This document shows positions 24,248 to 31,120 of a stretch of DNA of 31,120 nucleotides, one piece after another. This DNA comes from CAG-552 sp964516925 (lineage in GTDB: Bacteria; Bacillota; Clostridia; Christensenellales; Pumilibacteraceae): the NCBI GenBank assembly GCA_964516925.1, contig CAZEXL010000015.1, positions 1 through 31,120 on the forward strand, read 5' to 3'. The position numbers and the translations under genes are program-made. Numbering within the stretch: position 1 is the stretch's first letter; the number at the start of each line of letters is the position of its first letter. Below the pieces are notes generated by a model. That model was not told where the DNA came from, searched no databases, and worked only from the letters and a program-made list of their open reading frames with translations.

Positions 24248-24610
24248 ATGTCAAACAACGAATCTCAAGAAATGTATCTCGAAACGATACTCAGGCTTCA
24301 AAATAAAAAAGGGAACGTTCATTCGATAGACATCGCCGAAGAACTTAATTACAGCAAGCCGAGCGTATCGCGAGCGGTCGGAATTCTAAAAAACGACGGG
24401 TTTATAGTTGTTTCTTCGGACGGTACGATAACGCTTACTCAATCCGGACAAAAGAAGGCGAACGGAATTTTTGATAAGCACAAGGCACTTACCGATGCGT
24501 TCGTAAAAATGGGGCTGGATTATGTCGACGCAGAGGAAAACGCTTGCAAGGTGGAACACGTAATAAGCGAGTCGGCGTTTAAGGCAATAAAGGAATATTT
24601 TTCGCTATAA
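24248..24610 (+). CDS. DtxR/MntR-family metal-dependent transcriptional regulator
   Basis: A 120-residue two-domain repressor: winged helix (about 8-72; recognition region NYSKPSVSRAVGIL) and metal-binding dimerisation domain (73-120). Residues equal to the DtxR iron ligands are present: Met9, His78, Cys100, Glu103 and His104. The Met, in place of the Asp8 of manganese-type MntR, suggests iron sensing (inference). It lacks the C-terminal SH3-like domain of long DtxR proteins. The ATG is supported by GGAGG. A repeat island begins at the base after its stop codon; beyond it, convergent, is mntP, which fits a metal-homeostasis locus. Confidence 0.9.
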   Translation: MSNNESQEMYLETILRLQNKKGNVHSIDIAEELNYSKPSVSRAVGILKNDGFIVVSSDGTITLTQSGQKKANGIFDKHKALTDAFVKMGLDYVDAEENACKVEHVISESAFKAIKEYFSL

Positions 24611-25052
24611 CTTACCTTTCTTTGGAAAAGAAAGGTAAGCCCAAGAAACCTAACCTTATGTCATTCTGAGTCGTAGGCGAAGAATCTCGCGGAAGCGCCC
24701 TACTTTTCTTTAGGAAAAGAAAAGTAGGCAAAAGAAACTTAAACTAAATAGTAGGAAAAGAAAAGTAGGCAAAAGAAACTTAAACTAAATATAAATTACA
24801 AAAAGGGTAGCGTGAAGAATGTTACCCTTATTTTTGCTTAACCTTATGTCATCCTGAGCCGCATTTTCTGTCATTCTGAGCCGCAGGCGAAGAATCTCGC
24901 GGAAGCGAAACCATATGTCATTGCGAAGGACGTAGTCCTGTGGCAATCTCTCCGTTACTCCTTCATCTCGGTAACAGTAGAGGCACTGCCGCTCGAACCT
25001 ATTCCCTTAAGCTTCTTTGTCTTACCCTTCTATCGGCAAGAAAGGCAAGGAG
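24611..25052. repeat. Repeat island 2: composite of hairpin modules
   Basis: No gene is seen. In order: a perfect 13-bp hairpin A (24611-24639) beginning right after the TAA of the regulator gene; repeat C (24660-24687); a second A hairpin at about 24699-24728 whose right arm and flank are duplicated some 41 bp further on; hairpin B (24801-24831); partial then full repeat C (24848-24897); repeat D (24917-24950); spacer E; and a degraded reversed A module (about 25009-25050, TTAAGCTTCTTTG then CTTACCCTTC). The order A-B-C-D-E-reversed A repeats that of the first island. Confidence 0.85.
24801..24831. terminator. Repeat-island hairpin B, copy 2
   Basis: Stem 24803-24813 with 24819-24829 (11 bp with two G-T pairs), loop 24814-24818, A run before and T-rich run after. 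It sits between the convergent DtxR-family gene and mntP and could end transcription of both. Confidence 0.6.
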
Positions 25053-25610
25053 CTAAAAGAATAAATGTTCGATCAATATTTTTATCCCAAGTGCAATAAG
25101 CACGATGCCGCCGAAAACTTCGGCTTTCTTTTTGAACTTAGCGCCGAATACGTTCCCGATTTTTACGCCAAGTACAGAAAGTGCAAACGTAATAAATCCG
25201 ATTATTCCTATTGCAATAAATATGCTTACGTTCGAAAACGCAAGAGTAATACCGGCAGCCATTGCGTCAATGCTCGTTCCGATCGCAAGCGGTAACATCA
25301 CCTTAAACGCAACCGAAGCGTTCTTATCTTCCTCATCGCTTTTAATTGCTTCAACAATCATTTTACCGCCGATAAACCCTAGCAAAACAAAGGCAATCCA
25401 GTGATCTACGGCAACTATGTATTCTGCAACCAGCTCGGCAAGTAAATAGCCGATAAACGGCATCAAAGCTTGAAAGAACCCAAACCAACCGCCCACGATA
25501 AGCGCCGACTTAAGCGAAAATTTTTCGCTGCTTAGTCCTTTGCAAATCGCTACGGCAAAAGCGTCCATGCTAAGCGCCACGCCTAACAGCACAATTTCCC
25601 AAATATTCAT
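25053..25610 (-). CDS. mntP: Manganese efflux pump MntP
   Basis: Exports Mn2+ across the inner membrane. The 185-residue protein has six hydrophobic helices formed by two DUF204-type repeats; conserved acidic sites lie in SMDAFAVAICKG (first half) and GTSIDAMAAGITLAF (second half), with a charged cytosolic loop KSDEEDKN between. The start is the ATG at complement 25608-25610, after AGGAAAGAG; an extended reading frame to 25667 lies in the leader. The leader is about 70 nt; it does not contain the GGGGAGUA box of the yybP-ykoY manganese riboswitch. Convergent with the DtxR-family regulator. Confidence 0.93.
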   Translation of the reverse strand: MNIWEIVLLGVALSMDAFAVAICKGLSSEKFSLKSALIVGGWFGFFQALMPFIGYLLAELVAEYIVAVDHWIAFVLLGFIGGKMIVEAIKSDEEDKNASVAFKVMLPLAIGTSIDAMAAGITLAFSNVSIFIAIGIIGFITFALSVLGVKIGNVFGAKFKKKAEVFGGIVLIALGIKILIEHLFF

Positions 25611-25685
25611 AACTCTTTCCTCGTCTTTACCTACGCTTAGATTAAGTCCGCAAGCCCAAGGCTGCAAGCATAGATAAGTGTTGCA

Positions 25686-25714
25686 AGTATATCACAAATC
25701 TCCTAAAAATCCAA
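25686..25714 (-). promoter_or_regulatory. Probable mntP promoter
   Basis: Minus-strand TTGGAT (25709-25714), 17-bp spacer, TATACT (25686-25691). It leaves a leader of about 70 nt before the ATG, with a small AGCC-UUG-GGCU hairpin inside. Confidence 0.6.
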
Positions 25715-25745
25715 CTAAAAAATATGATATTTTTTTGTTAAAAGC

Positions 25746-25774
25746 TTGATTTTTGTTTTGAATTAGTGTATAAT
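25746..25774 (+). promoter_or_regulatory. Promoter of the fumarase operon, probably leaderless
   Basis: TTGATT (25746-25751), 17-bp spacer, TATAAT (25769-25774), then six bases (GTGTAT) to the ATG at 25781. No ribosome binding site precedes the ATG. It is divergent from the mntP promoter, the two -35 boxes being about 32 bp apart. Confidence 0.75.
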
Positions 25775-25780
25775 GTGTAT

Positions 25781-26623
25781 ATGAAAGAAATTGAAGTTCA
25801 AAAATTAACTTCGGCAGTCAAGGAACTCGTAAAAGAAGCTTGTCTAAACCTTGCTCCGGGCGTAATAGATAAGCTGAAAGAAGCGGCAAAAAACGAACAA
25901 AACGCCACGGCTGCGTTTGCGCTTGAAACGCTCGCTAATAACGCAGAACTAGCAAAAGCCAATCAAATGCCCGTGTGTCAGGATACCGGCATGGCGGTTA
26001 TATTTGCCGAAGTCGGGCAGGACGTACGCTTCGTAGGCGGAAGTTTTACGCAAGCGATAAACGAAGGCGTAAGACTTGGCTATAAAGAATATTATCTTCG
26101 CAACAGCGTGCTCGATCCTATAACTCGAAAAAACACCGGCGACAACACGCCGGCGATAATACATACGTCGTTAGTCGACGGCGACAAGGTAAAACTTACG
26201 TTGCTTCCTAAGGGCTTCGGGAGCGAAAATATGAGCAAGCTTTATATGCTTACGCCGGCTGCGGGAGTAAGCGGCGTTATGGATAAAGTCGTCGAGGCTG
26301 TAAAGCAAGCGGGTGCAAATCCGTGCCCGCCGATTATAGTTGGCGTAGGCGTAGGTGGCACGGCAGATTACGCAATGTTGCTTGCAAAAAAAGCGTTACT
26401 GCGCAAAGTAGGTCAGCGTTCGTGCGATGCCGAGCTTGCTTCTATGGAAGTCGAATTGCTAAATCGAATCAACGCATTGAACATAGGCGCTCAAGGCTTT
26501 GGCGGACGAGCGACGGCGCTGGACGTGCGTATCGAAAAATATCCCACGCATATCGCCGCATTGCCCGTAGGCGTTGCCATTCAATGTAACGCACATCGTG
26601 TGGCAAGCACGGAGGTGTTATGA
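25781..26623 (+). CDS. Class I fumarate hydratase (or tartrate dehydratase), alpha subunit
   Basis: Fe-S hydratase interconverting fumarate and malate, cytosolic. The 280-residue protein has the cluster-binding and active-site motifs CQDTGMAV (Cys66), TGDNTPA, GFGSENMS, NPCPP, GVGGTADYAMLLAKKAL and QGFGGRATALDV. The reading frame extends upstream to a GTG at 25766, but this overlaps the -10 box; MKEIEVQKLT from ATG 25781 is the normal family start. No Shine-Dalgarno is present, so the transcript is probably leaderless. It overlaps the beta subunit by ATGA. Fumarase versus L-tartrate dehydratase cannot be separated by eye. Confidence 0.93.
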   Translation: MKEIEVQKLTSAVKELVKEACLNLAPGVIDKLKEAAKNEQNATAAFALETLANNAELAKANQMPVCQDTGMAVIFAEVGQDVRFVGGSFTQAINEGVRLGYKEYYLRNSVLDPITRKNTGDNTPAIIHTSLVDGDKVKLTLLPKGFGSENMSKLYMLTPAAGVSGVMDKVVEAVKQAGANPCPPIIVGVGVGGTADYAMLLAKKALLRKVGQRSCDAELASMEVELLNRINALNIGAQGFGGRATALDVRIEKYPTHIAALPVGVAIQCNAHRVASTEVL

Positions 26624-27144
26624 CAAAAAGAATTCAGCTCCCGATAACTTCGGAGGATATACGTTCCCTTAAAGCGGGCGATACGGTATTGCTTAGCGGC
26701 AGAATGATTACGGGCAGAGACGCCGCCCATAAACGTATAGTCGAAGGCTTAAAAAAAGGAGACCTTCCTTTGCGAATAGACGGCGAAACCGTATACTACG
26801 TCGGGCCTTGTCCCGCAAAGCCCGACAAAGTAATAGGCAGTTGCGGACCTACGACGTCGTATCGAATGGATTCGTACGCACCTACGCTTATGGATAACGG
26901 GCTAAAGGCGATGATAGGCAAAGGCGCAAGGTCTAGCGAAGTAGTGGAGGCAATAGTTCGCAACGAATGCGTGTATTTTGCAGCAATAGGCGGTGCGGGC
27001 GCTTTGTACAGTCAGGTCGTAAAAAAAGCGCGTGTTATTGCGTACGACGATCTCGGCGCCGAAGCGGTGCGTGAGCTTTACGTAGAGGACTTTCCCGTAA
27101 TAGTTGCGGTTGATTGTGCGGGTAATTGCGTCTACGACAAATAA
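26620..27144 (+). CDS. Class I fumarate hydratase (or tartrate dehydratase), beta subunit
   Basis: Partner of the alpha subunit. The 174-residue swivel domain shows LPITSEDIRSLKAGD, the substrate-binding LLSGRMITGRDAAHKR, YYVGPCPAKP and GSCGPTTSYRMD, and GGAGALYSQVVK, all typical of the C-terminal part of class I fumarases. GGAGG at 26611-26615 and the ATGA overlap indicate coupled translation. The subunits are encoded separately, as in Clostridia and archaea, and not fused as in E. coli FumA. Confidence 0.94.
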   Translation: MTKRIQLPITSEDIRSLKAGDTVLLSGRMITGRDAAHKRIVEGLKKGDLPLRIDGETVYYVGPCPAKPDKVIGSCGPTTSYRMDSYAPTLMDNGLKAMIGKGARSSEVVEAIVRNECVYFAAIGGAGALYSQVVKKARVIAYDDLGAEAVRELYVEDFPVIVAVDCAGNCVYDK

Positions 27145-27172
27145 AACACATTAGTTTTGGAGGTAAAACTGT

Positions 27173-27793
27173 ATGAACAAAATTATCACTATCGGCAGAC
27201 AGTTCGGCAGCGGTGGACGAGAGCTTGGCAGACGAATTGCCGATCTTCTCGGCTGGGCGTACTACGACAACGAAATAATTACTGAAATATCAAAAAAGAC
27301 CGAACTTGCCGAATCTTACGTTAAGCAAATAGTCGAACACAGCCCCGTAACTAGTTTCCCCATAACGATAGGGCAAACGTTCTTTCCTACCGTGTTGCAC
27401 ACCGACTTCGAGCAAGCGACGCGCATATACGTAGAGCAGACCAAGATAATAAAGGAAATGGCAGAAAAATCAAACTGCGTAATAGTGGGTAGATGTGCAG
27501 ACTATATTTTGCGCGATTATAATCCGTTTAGGATTTTCGTGTTCGCAATGCCGCAATCGCGTATAGAAAGATGCAAAAGAAACGCTAATGTAAACGAGGA
27601 CGTAAGCGAAAACAGATTATGGCGTCTTATTCGACGAGTAGATCGTCAACGCGCCAAATATTATTCGTTTTACACCGGACGCGCCTGGGGCGAACGCAAC
27701 AATTACGATTTGTGTATAAACACCACTAATGCGGACATAAAATCGGTAGCGCAGGCGCTTGCCAAAATGCTTCAGCCTAGCGACGAAAGTTAA
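27173..27793 (+). CDS. Cytidylate-kinase-like family protein
   Basis: A 206-residue P-loop protein of the cytidylate kinase-like family. The N-terminus ITIGRQFGSGGRELGRRIADLLG is the family signature, with the glycine-rich loop at about 7-15, then WAYYDNEII; VIVGRCADYIL resembles the central strand region. Family members are common in Firmicutes, and their substrate is not established, so I do not assign dCMP/CMP kinase activity. ATG 27173 is preceded by GGAGG (27159-27163), 28 bp after the fumarase beta stop, hence probably the same operon. It ends ahead of a terminator. Confidence 0.85.
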   Translation: MNKIITIGRQFGSGGRELGRRIADLLGWAYYDNEIITEISKKTELAESYVKQIVEHSPVTSFPITIGQTFFPTVLHTDFEQATRIYVEQTKIIKEMAEKSNCVIVGRCADYILRDYNPFRIFVFAMPQSRIERCKRNANVNEDVSENRLWRLIRRVDRQRAKYYSFYTGRAWGERNNYDLCINTTNADIKSVAQALAKMLQPSDES

Positions 27794-27837
27794 CCTTCTA
27801 AAGTTACTTCGGAGGCTAAAGAATAAGTACAAAAATC

Positions 27838-27871
27838 AAAAAATTCGTAGTTAAAACTGCGAATTTTTTTT
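27838..27871 (+). terminator. Intrinsic terminator of the fumarase operon
   Basis: Stem 27842-27850 with 27857-27865 (9 bp with one G-T pair, extendable by A-T pairs), loop TTAAAA, followed by a run of eight T. The A run before it could also allow function in reverse. From 27872 to 27994 I see no gene. Confidence 0.88.
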
Positions 27872-27994
27872 GCTGCCAAAGCCTAATCGATCAATAAAAT
27901 CGCGCATGTAAAAATGGCTGTTTTTTAAGCGATTCGTCACAAAAAAATGCGGTAAAATTTCCCTAATTTGTGCGGATGTAAATTACAAAAATAA

Positions 27995-28024
27995 TTGACA
28001 AAGCAGTACCCGTTGTGCTAACAT
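27995..28024 (+). promoter_or_regulatory. Promoter of the serine/threonine dehydratase operon
   Basis: Perfect TTGACA (27995-28000), 18-bp spacer, TAACAT (28019-28024) preceded by TGC (extended -10). The leader of about 26 nt holds AGGAG (28042-28046), ten bases before the ATG at 28057. Confidence 0.75.
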
Positions 28025-28056
28025 TTAGCCGTAGAAGTTTTAGGAGCTACGTAGTT

Positions 28057-29292
28057 ATGCAATCAATAAAAAATATTTACAAATTCGGCTACGGCCCGTC
28101 TAGTTCACATACTATGGGCCCTGCAAAAGCGGCTGCGATTTACGCTAAACGACATCCTAGCGACGAGTATACGATAGTACTTTACGGTTCTCTTGCCAAA
28201 ACGGGCAAGGGGCACTTTACCGATAAAGCTCTGTTCGACGTGCTTGCTCCGGCAAAAGTCAATATAATTTTCGATGCGGAAACGCCGGTGGCTCGTCCTA
28301 ACACGATGGACCTTTTTACCGGAGAAAACGAAAATCACGCTCGCGTAATTTCCATCGGCGGCGGCGATATACTTTTCGAAGGCGAAAAATACAAAGACGA
28401 AGTAAAAACCAAAAAAGTATACCCTCATTCTACATTTAGGGGAATTGCAAAGTATTGCGACGAAAAGGGCATTTCTCTAAGCGACTACGTTTTTGAGTTT
28501 GAGGGCGAAGAAATCAAAGATTATTTGTCCAAGGTGTGGCGCACTATGAATGAGTCTATTTCGGCAGGGCTAAGGGCAACCGGCGTTCTTGCAGGCGGAC
28601 TAAAGGTCGAACGCAAAGCTAAGTTCTTGTTCAATCAACGCTATGTGGACGAAAGCCCCGAAACGCGTGAAAGTCGTATGGTTGCTTCGTTTGCTTACGC
28701 CGTTGCCGAAAACAATGCAGGCGGCGGAAAAATAGTTACTGCGCCTACGTGCGGCGCTTGCGGCGTTTTGCCGGCTGTGCTTGCGTACGTCAAGCAAAAA
28801 CGCAAGTACGAAGAAAGCGACATCGTGCGCGCTCTTGCCGTTGCCGGAATAATAGGCAACATAGTAAAGACCAATGCGTCCATAAGCGGCGCCGAATGCG
28901 GTTGTCAAGCCGAAATCGGAACAGCGTGCGCTATGGCTGCCGCCGCGCTCGGCGAGCTTTACGGAATGACCATAGCTCAAATAGAGTACGCAGCCGAGAT
29001 GTCTATCGAACATCATTTGGGATTAACTTGCGATCCCGTAAACGGATTGGTGCAAATTCCTTGTATCGAGCGTAACGCCGTCGCGGCAATGCGTGCAATC
29101 AATTCGGTAAATCTAGCAAGCTTTTTGTACACGACCAGAAAGATATCGTTCGATACGATAGTAAAGACGATGTACGAAACCGGACACGACTTGTCCAACC
29201 GCTATCGCGAAACTTCGGAAGGCGGACTTGCAAAGTCGGTTCGCGTAAAAACCAAACAGCTTAAAGGCGTTGTAAAGGAGGAAAACAAATAA
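28057..29292 (+). CDS. sdaA: L-serine dehydratase (L-serine ammonia-lyase), single chain, Fe-S type
   Basis: Deaminates L-serine to pyruvate via 2-aminoacrylate, using an oxygen-sensitive [4Fe-4S] cluster. The start is ATG 28057 with AGGAG ahead; the longer frame from GTG 28015 runs through the -10 box. The 411-residue protein has the beta-type domain first (FGYGPSSSHTMGP near residues 10-22) and the alpha domain after about 160 (TAPTCGACGVLPAVL, GAECGCQAEIGTACAM, LTCDPVNGLVQIPC), giving the cysteines for the cluster. Its TAA overlaps the next ATG by one base. The downstream RidA gene suits the enamine product. Confidence 0.94.
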   Translation: MQSIKNIYKFGYGPSSSHTMGPAKAAAIYAKRHPSDEYTIVLYGSLAKTGKGHFTDKALFDVLAPAKVNIIFDAETPVARPNTMDLFTGENENHARVISIGGGDILFEGEKYKDEVKTKKVYPHSTFRGIAKYCDEKGISLSDYVFEFEGEEIKDYLSKVWRTMNESISAGLRATGVLAGGLKVERKAKFLFNQRYVDESPETRESRMVASFAYAVAENNAGGGKIVTAPTCGACGVLPAVLAYVKQKRKYEESDIVRALAVAGIIGNIVKTNASISGAECGCQAEIGTACAMAAAALGELYGMTIAQIEYAAEMSIEHHLGLTCDPVNGLVQIPCIERNAVAAMRAINSVNLASFLYTTRKISFDTIVKTMYETGHDLSNRYRETSEGGLAKSVRVKTKQLKGVVKEENK

Positions 29293-30485
29293 TGCTAACA
29301 CTTGAAAAAGTTCAAGACGCGGCAAAGGTATTAAAACCGATAATCAACAATACGGACATTCTAAAAATGCCCATAAAGTGCGATAACGAAATCTATCTTA
29401 AAACCGAAAATTTACAAATCACCGGCTCGTTCAAAATTCGAGGCGCTTACTATAAGATATCGCGTCTTTCACCCGAAGAAAGAGCAAAGGGCGTAATAGC
29501 TTGTTCGGCGGGTAACCACGCTCAAGGCGTAGCGCTTGCCGCACAAAAGAACGGTATTCCGGCGTTTATTTGTTTGCCCGAGGGTGCGCCTATATCGAAA
29601 ATAGAAGCGACTCGAAGCTACGGAGCGCAAATTATGCTCGTGCCCGGCGTGTACGACGACGCTTATCAAAAGGCGAGGGAACTTCAAAAAGAGTACGGTT
29701 ATACGTTCGTTCATCCGTTTGACGACGAGGACGTAATAGCCGGTCAGGGCACCATATCGCTTGAAATTTTGGAAGAAATGCCCGATATTGACGCTATCGT
29801 CGTTCCTATCGGCGGAGGCGGACTTATCTCGGGCATAGCGTATGCGGCAAAGCAAATTAAGCCGAGCATAAAGGTGTACGGCGTTCAGGCAAGCAATGCG
29901 TCCAGCATGTACAATTCCATAAAGGAAGACCGAGCAATAAAGCTTGCAACGGTAAACACACTTGCCGACGGTATTGCGGTAAAACGCCCCGGCGATCTTA
30001 CTTTCGACTACACCAAGCATTACGTGGACGAAATATTCACCGTTAACGAAGCGGAGATATACACGGCGATTTTGACGCTTATCGAAAAGAAAAAGCTCGT
30101 AGCCGAAGGTGCGGGCGCAGTACCGCTTGCGGCAGCGATGTTCAATAAATTGCCCATATCCGGCAAAAAGGTATGTTGCGTAATATCCGGCGGTAATATC
30201 GACGTTAACAGATTGTCGCGTGTAATTGCGCAAGGCTTGCTTAATACCGGCAGACGAGTAATGCTTACCATTCAGCTTAAGGACACGCCCGAACAGTTCG
30301 TAAAGGCGCTTCAGTGCATATCTCGCATGGGTGCAAACGTAATATCCGCTCAGCACGAGCGACTTGCCGCAAACGGCGATATCGATACGTGCTACCTAAA
30401 GATGGAGCTCGAAACGCGTAACTTCGAGCATATTCAGTCAATAAAAGCCACCCTTCACGGCAACGGCTTTAACATAATAGTATAA
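29292..30485 (+). CDS. ilvA: Threonine ammonia-lyase with ACT domain
   Basis: PLP enzyme deaminating threonine to 2-oxobutanoate via 2-aminocrotonate. In the 397-residue protein, the PLP lysine is Lys48 in GSFKIRGA, with SAGNHAQG at 72-79, the phosphate loop GGGGLISG, and GAGAVPLAA. A single C-terminal ACT-like domain (about 320-397) follows, so allosteric control by an amino acid is likely. This single-ACT, roughly 400-residue form occurs in both biosynthetic and catabolic enzymes; the operon partners favour a catabolic or shared role. Translation is coupled to the serine dehydratase gene by TAATG, with GGAGG just before the stop. Confidence 0.94.
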   Translation: MLTLEKVQDAAKVLKPIINNTDILKMPIKCDNEIYLKTENLQITGSFKIRGAYYKISRLSPEERAKGVIACSAGNHAQGVALAAQKNGIPAFICLPEGAPISKIEATRSYGAQIMLVPGVYDDAYQKARELQKEYGYTFVHPFDDEDVIAGQGTISLEILEEMPDIDAIVVPIGGGGLISGIAYAAKQIKPSIKVYGVQASNASSMYNSIKEDRAIKLATVNTLADGIAVKRPGDLTFDYTKHYVDEIFTVNEAEIYTAILTLIEKKKLVAEGAGAVPLAAAMFNKLPISGKKVCCVISGGNIDVNRLSRVIAQGLLNTGRRVMLTIQLKDTPEQFVKALQCISRMGANVISAQHERLAANGDIDTCYLKMELETRNFEHIQSIKATLHGNGFNIIV

Positions 30486-30503
30486 TTTCAGGAGGACACA
30501 ATA

Positions 30504-30875
30504 ATGAAAGTTATCAAAACAGACAAAGCGCCCGGCGCGATCGGACCGTATTCGCAGGCGATGGTAGTAAACAATATCGTTTACACTTCGGGACAAATTC
30601 CCCTCGATCCCAAAAGCGGCGAAATCGACGGAGCTACTATCGAAGAGCAGACCGAAAGAGTTTGCAAAAACGTAGTAGGCGTACTCGAAGGCGCAGGAAC
30701 ATCTATCGACAAAGTATTCAAAACGACTTGCTTCCTTAGCGATATGGGAAACTTCGCAGCGTTCAACGGCGTGTATGCAAAATACTTTACTTCGTGCCCG
30801 GCTCGTTCGTGCGTTGCAGTAAAAACGTTGCCTAAAAACGTTTTGGTAGAAGTCGAGGTTATTGCCGAACTCTAA
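30504..30875 (+). CDS. ridA: RidA family reactive intermediate deaminase
   Basis: Hydrolyses the 2-aminoacrylate and 2-aminocrotonate released by the two dehydratases encoded just upstream, protecting PLP enzymes from damage. The 123-residue protein is full length: GAIGPYSQA with Tyr16, YTSGQIPLDP, CFLSDMGNFAAFN, CPARSCVAVKTLP with the carboxylate-binding Arg101, and the C-terminal VEVEVIAEL. AGGAGG (30489-30495) precedes the ATG. It closes the operon. A repeat hairpin starts at the base following its stop codon and may act as the transcript end. Confidence 0.96.
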   Translation: MKVIKTDKAPGAIGPYSQAMVVNNIVYTSGQIPLDPKSGEIDGATIEEQTERVCKNVVGVLEGAGTSIDKVFKTTCFLSDMGNFAAFNGVYAKYFTSCPARSCVAVKTLPKNVLVEVEVIAEL

Positions 30876-31082
30876 CTTACTTTTCTTCTGTGAAGAAAAG
30901 TAAGCAAAAGAAGCTTGAGCAAATTTTAAGTTACAAAAAGGGTAGTAAGAATAAACTTACTACCCTTTATTCATATGTCATTGCGAGTTTGCGTTAGCAA
31001 ACGTGGCAATCTCTCCGTTAAACTTTTACCACTAGTCACAATCAAGCGTAAAAACTTCGACCTTATGTCATTCTGAGCCGCA
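30876..31082. repeat. Repeat island 3: composite of hairpin modules (truncated by window end)
   Basis: Perfect 13-bp hairpin A (30876-30888 with 30892-30904, loop TGT) starting right after the ridA TAA, followed by GCAAAAGAAGCTT; hairpin B (30936-30970); CATATG and repeat D (30977-31013); an E-like spacer; and the first half of a C repeat (31067-31082). C lies after D here, unlike islands 1 and 2. No gene is supported in 31083-31120. Confidence 0.82.
30936..30970. terminator. Repeat-island hairpin B, copy 3
   Basis: Perfect 13-bp stem 30937-30949 with 30956-30968, loop AATAAA (30950-30955), A run before and T-rich run after. It is the best candidate terminator for the serine/threonine dehydratase operon. 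Confidence 0.75.
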
Positions 31083-31120
31083 GAAAGTGGTACAATGTTT
31101 TTAGACAAAAAATTAAATGA

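Noticed and set aside
25628..25647. DtxR/MntR-type operator in the mntP leader
   Set aside because: The half sites match each other poorly; not better than chance in A/T-rich sequence.
25611..25690. yybP-ykoY manganese riboswitch before mntP
   Set aside because: The leader of about 70 nt lacks the GGGGAGUA-type conserved box and is short for the motif; only a 4-bp hairpin is visible.
31095..31120. Start of a gene at the window end (ATG at 31095)
   Set aside because: Only eight complete codons are visible, with no ribosome binding site and directly after a broken repeat.

Overview
The window looks like chromosomal DNA of an uncultured or gut-type Firmicute, probably class Clostridia. This is inferred from strong AGGAGG-type ribosome binding sites, a class 1B dihydroorotate dehydrogenase with PyrK, a Clostridia-like MurG, class I Fe-S fumarase and Fe-S serine dehydratase suited to anaerobic life, and A/T-rich sigma-A-type promoters. 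No rRNA, tRNA, CRISPR, phage or transposase gene was recognised.

Layout. (1) 1-1071: a gene-free repeat island of 39-bp tandem repeats, structured hairpin repeats, a 93-bp direct duplication and an 84-bp tandem array. (2) 1107-6016: shikimate operon aroC-aroB-aroA-aroE-aroQ/aroK, each gene overlapping the next; the last is one ORF joining type II dehydroquinase to shikimate kinase. (3) 6074-15258: pyrimidine operon with a near-consensus promoter, a leader holding an intrinsic terminator (likely attenuator), then pyrC-carB-pyrK-pyrD-pyrF-pyrE-pyrB and a small membrane protein. carA and pyrR are not present; PyrB carries a PyrI-like zinc domain as a C-terminal tail. (4) 15279-19205, minus strand: a membrane-anchored extracellular protein, murG and a MATE transporter. 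(5) 19263-24129: XRE-type regulator followed by a type IIA topoisomerase pair (gyrB/gyrA-like, without a recognisable GyrA box). (6) 24193-25714: a DtxR-family metal regulator facing mntP (Mn efflux) across a second repeat island. (7) 25746-27871: two-subunit class I fumarase and a cytidylate-kinase-like protein. (8) 27995-30875: serine dehydratase, threonine dehydratase and RidA, a coherent deaminase plus enamine-cleanup operon. (9) 30876-31120: a third repeat island, cut by the window end.

How the parts work together. The aro genes cover six of the seven shikimate steps from DAHP to chorismate (DAHP synthase itself is not here). The pyr genes cover carbamoyl phosphate to UMP except the glutaminase subunit. 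RidA removes the reactive enamine/imine intermediates that both dehydratases release.

The observations I consider most worth checking: (a) three genes (aroC, the MATE gene, fumarase alpha) have a -10 box exactly 6 nt before ATG and a -35-like box 17 nt further up, implying leaderless mRNAs; (b) the three repeat islands share an ordered set of hairpin modules with compensatory base changes and inverted end modules, two of them starting at the base after a stop codon; (c) the aroQ-aroK ORF has an internal ribosome binding site at its junction; (d) the PyrB-zinc domain fusion; (e) the pyr leader attenuator; (f) active-site substitutions in AroA and GyrA at positions known for drug or herbicide insensitivity.
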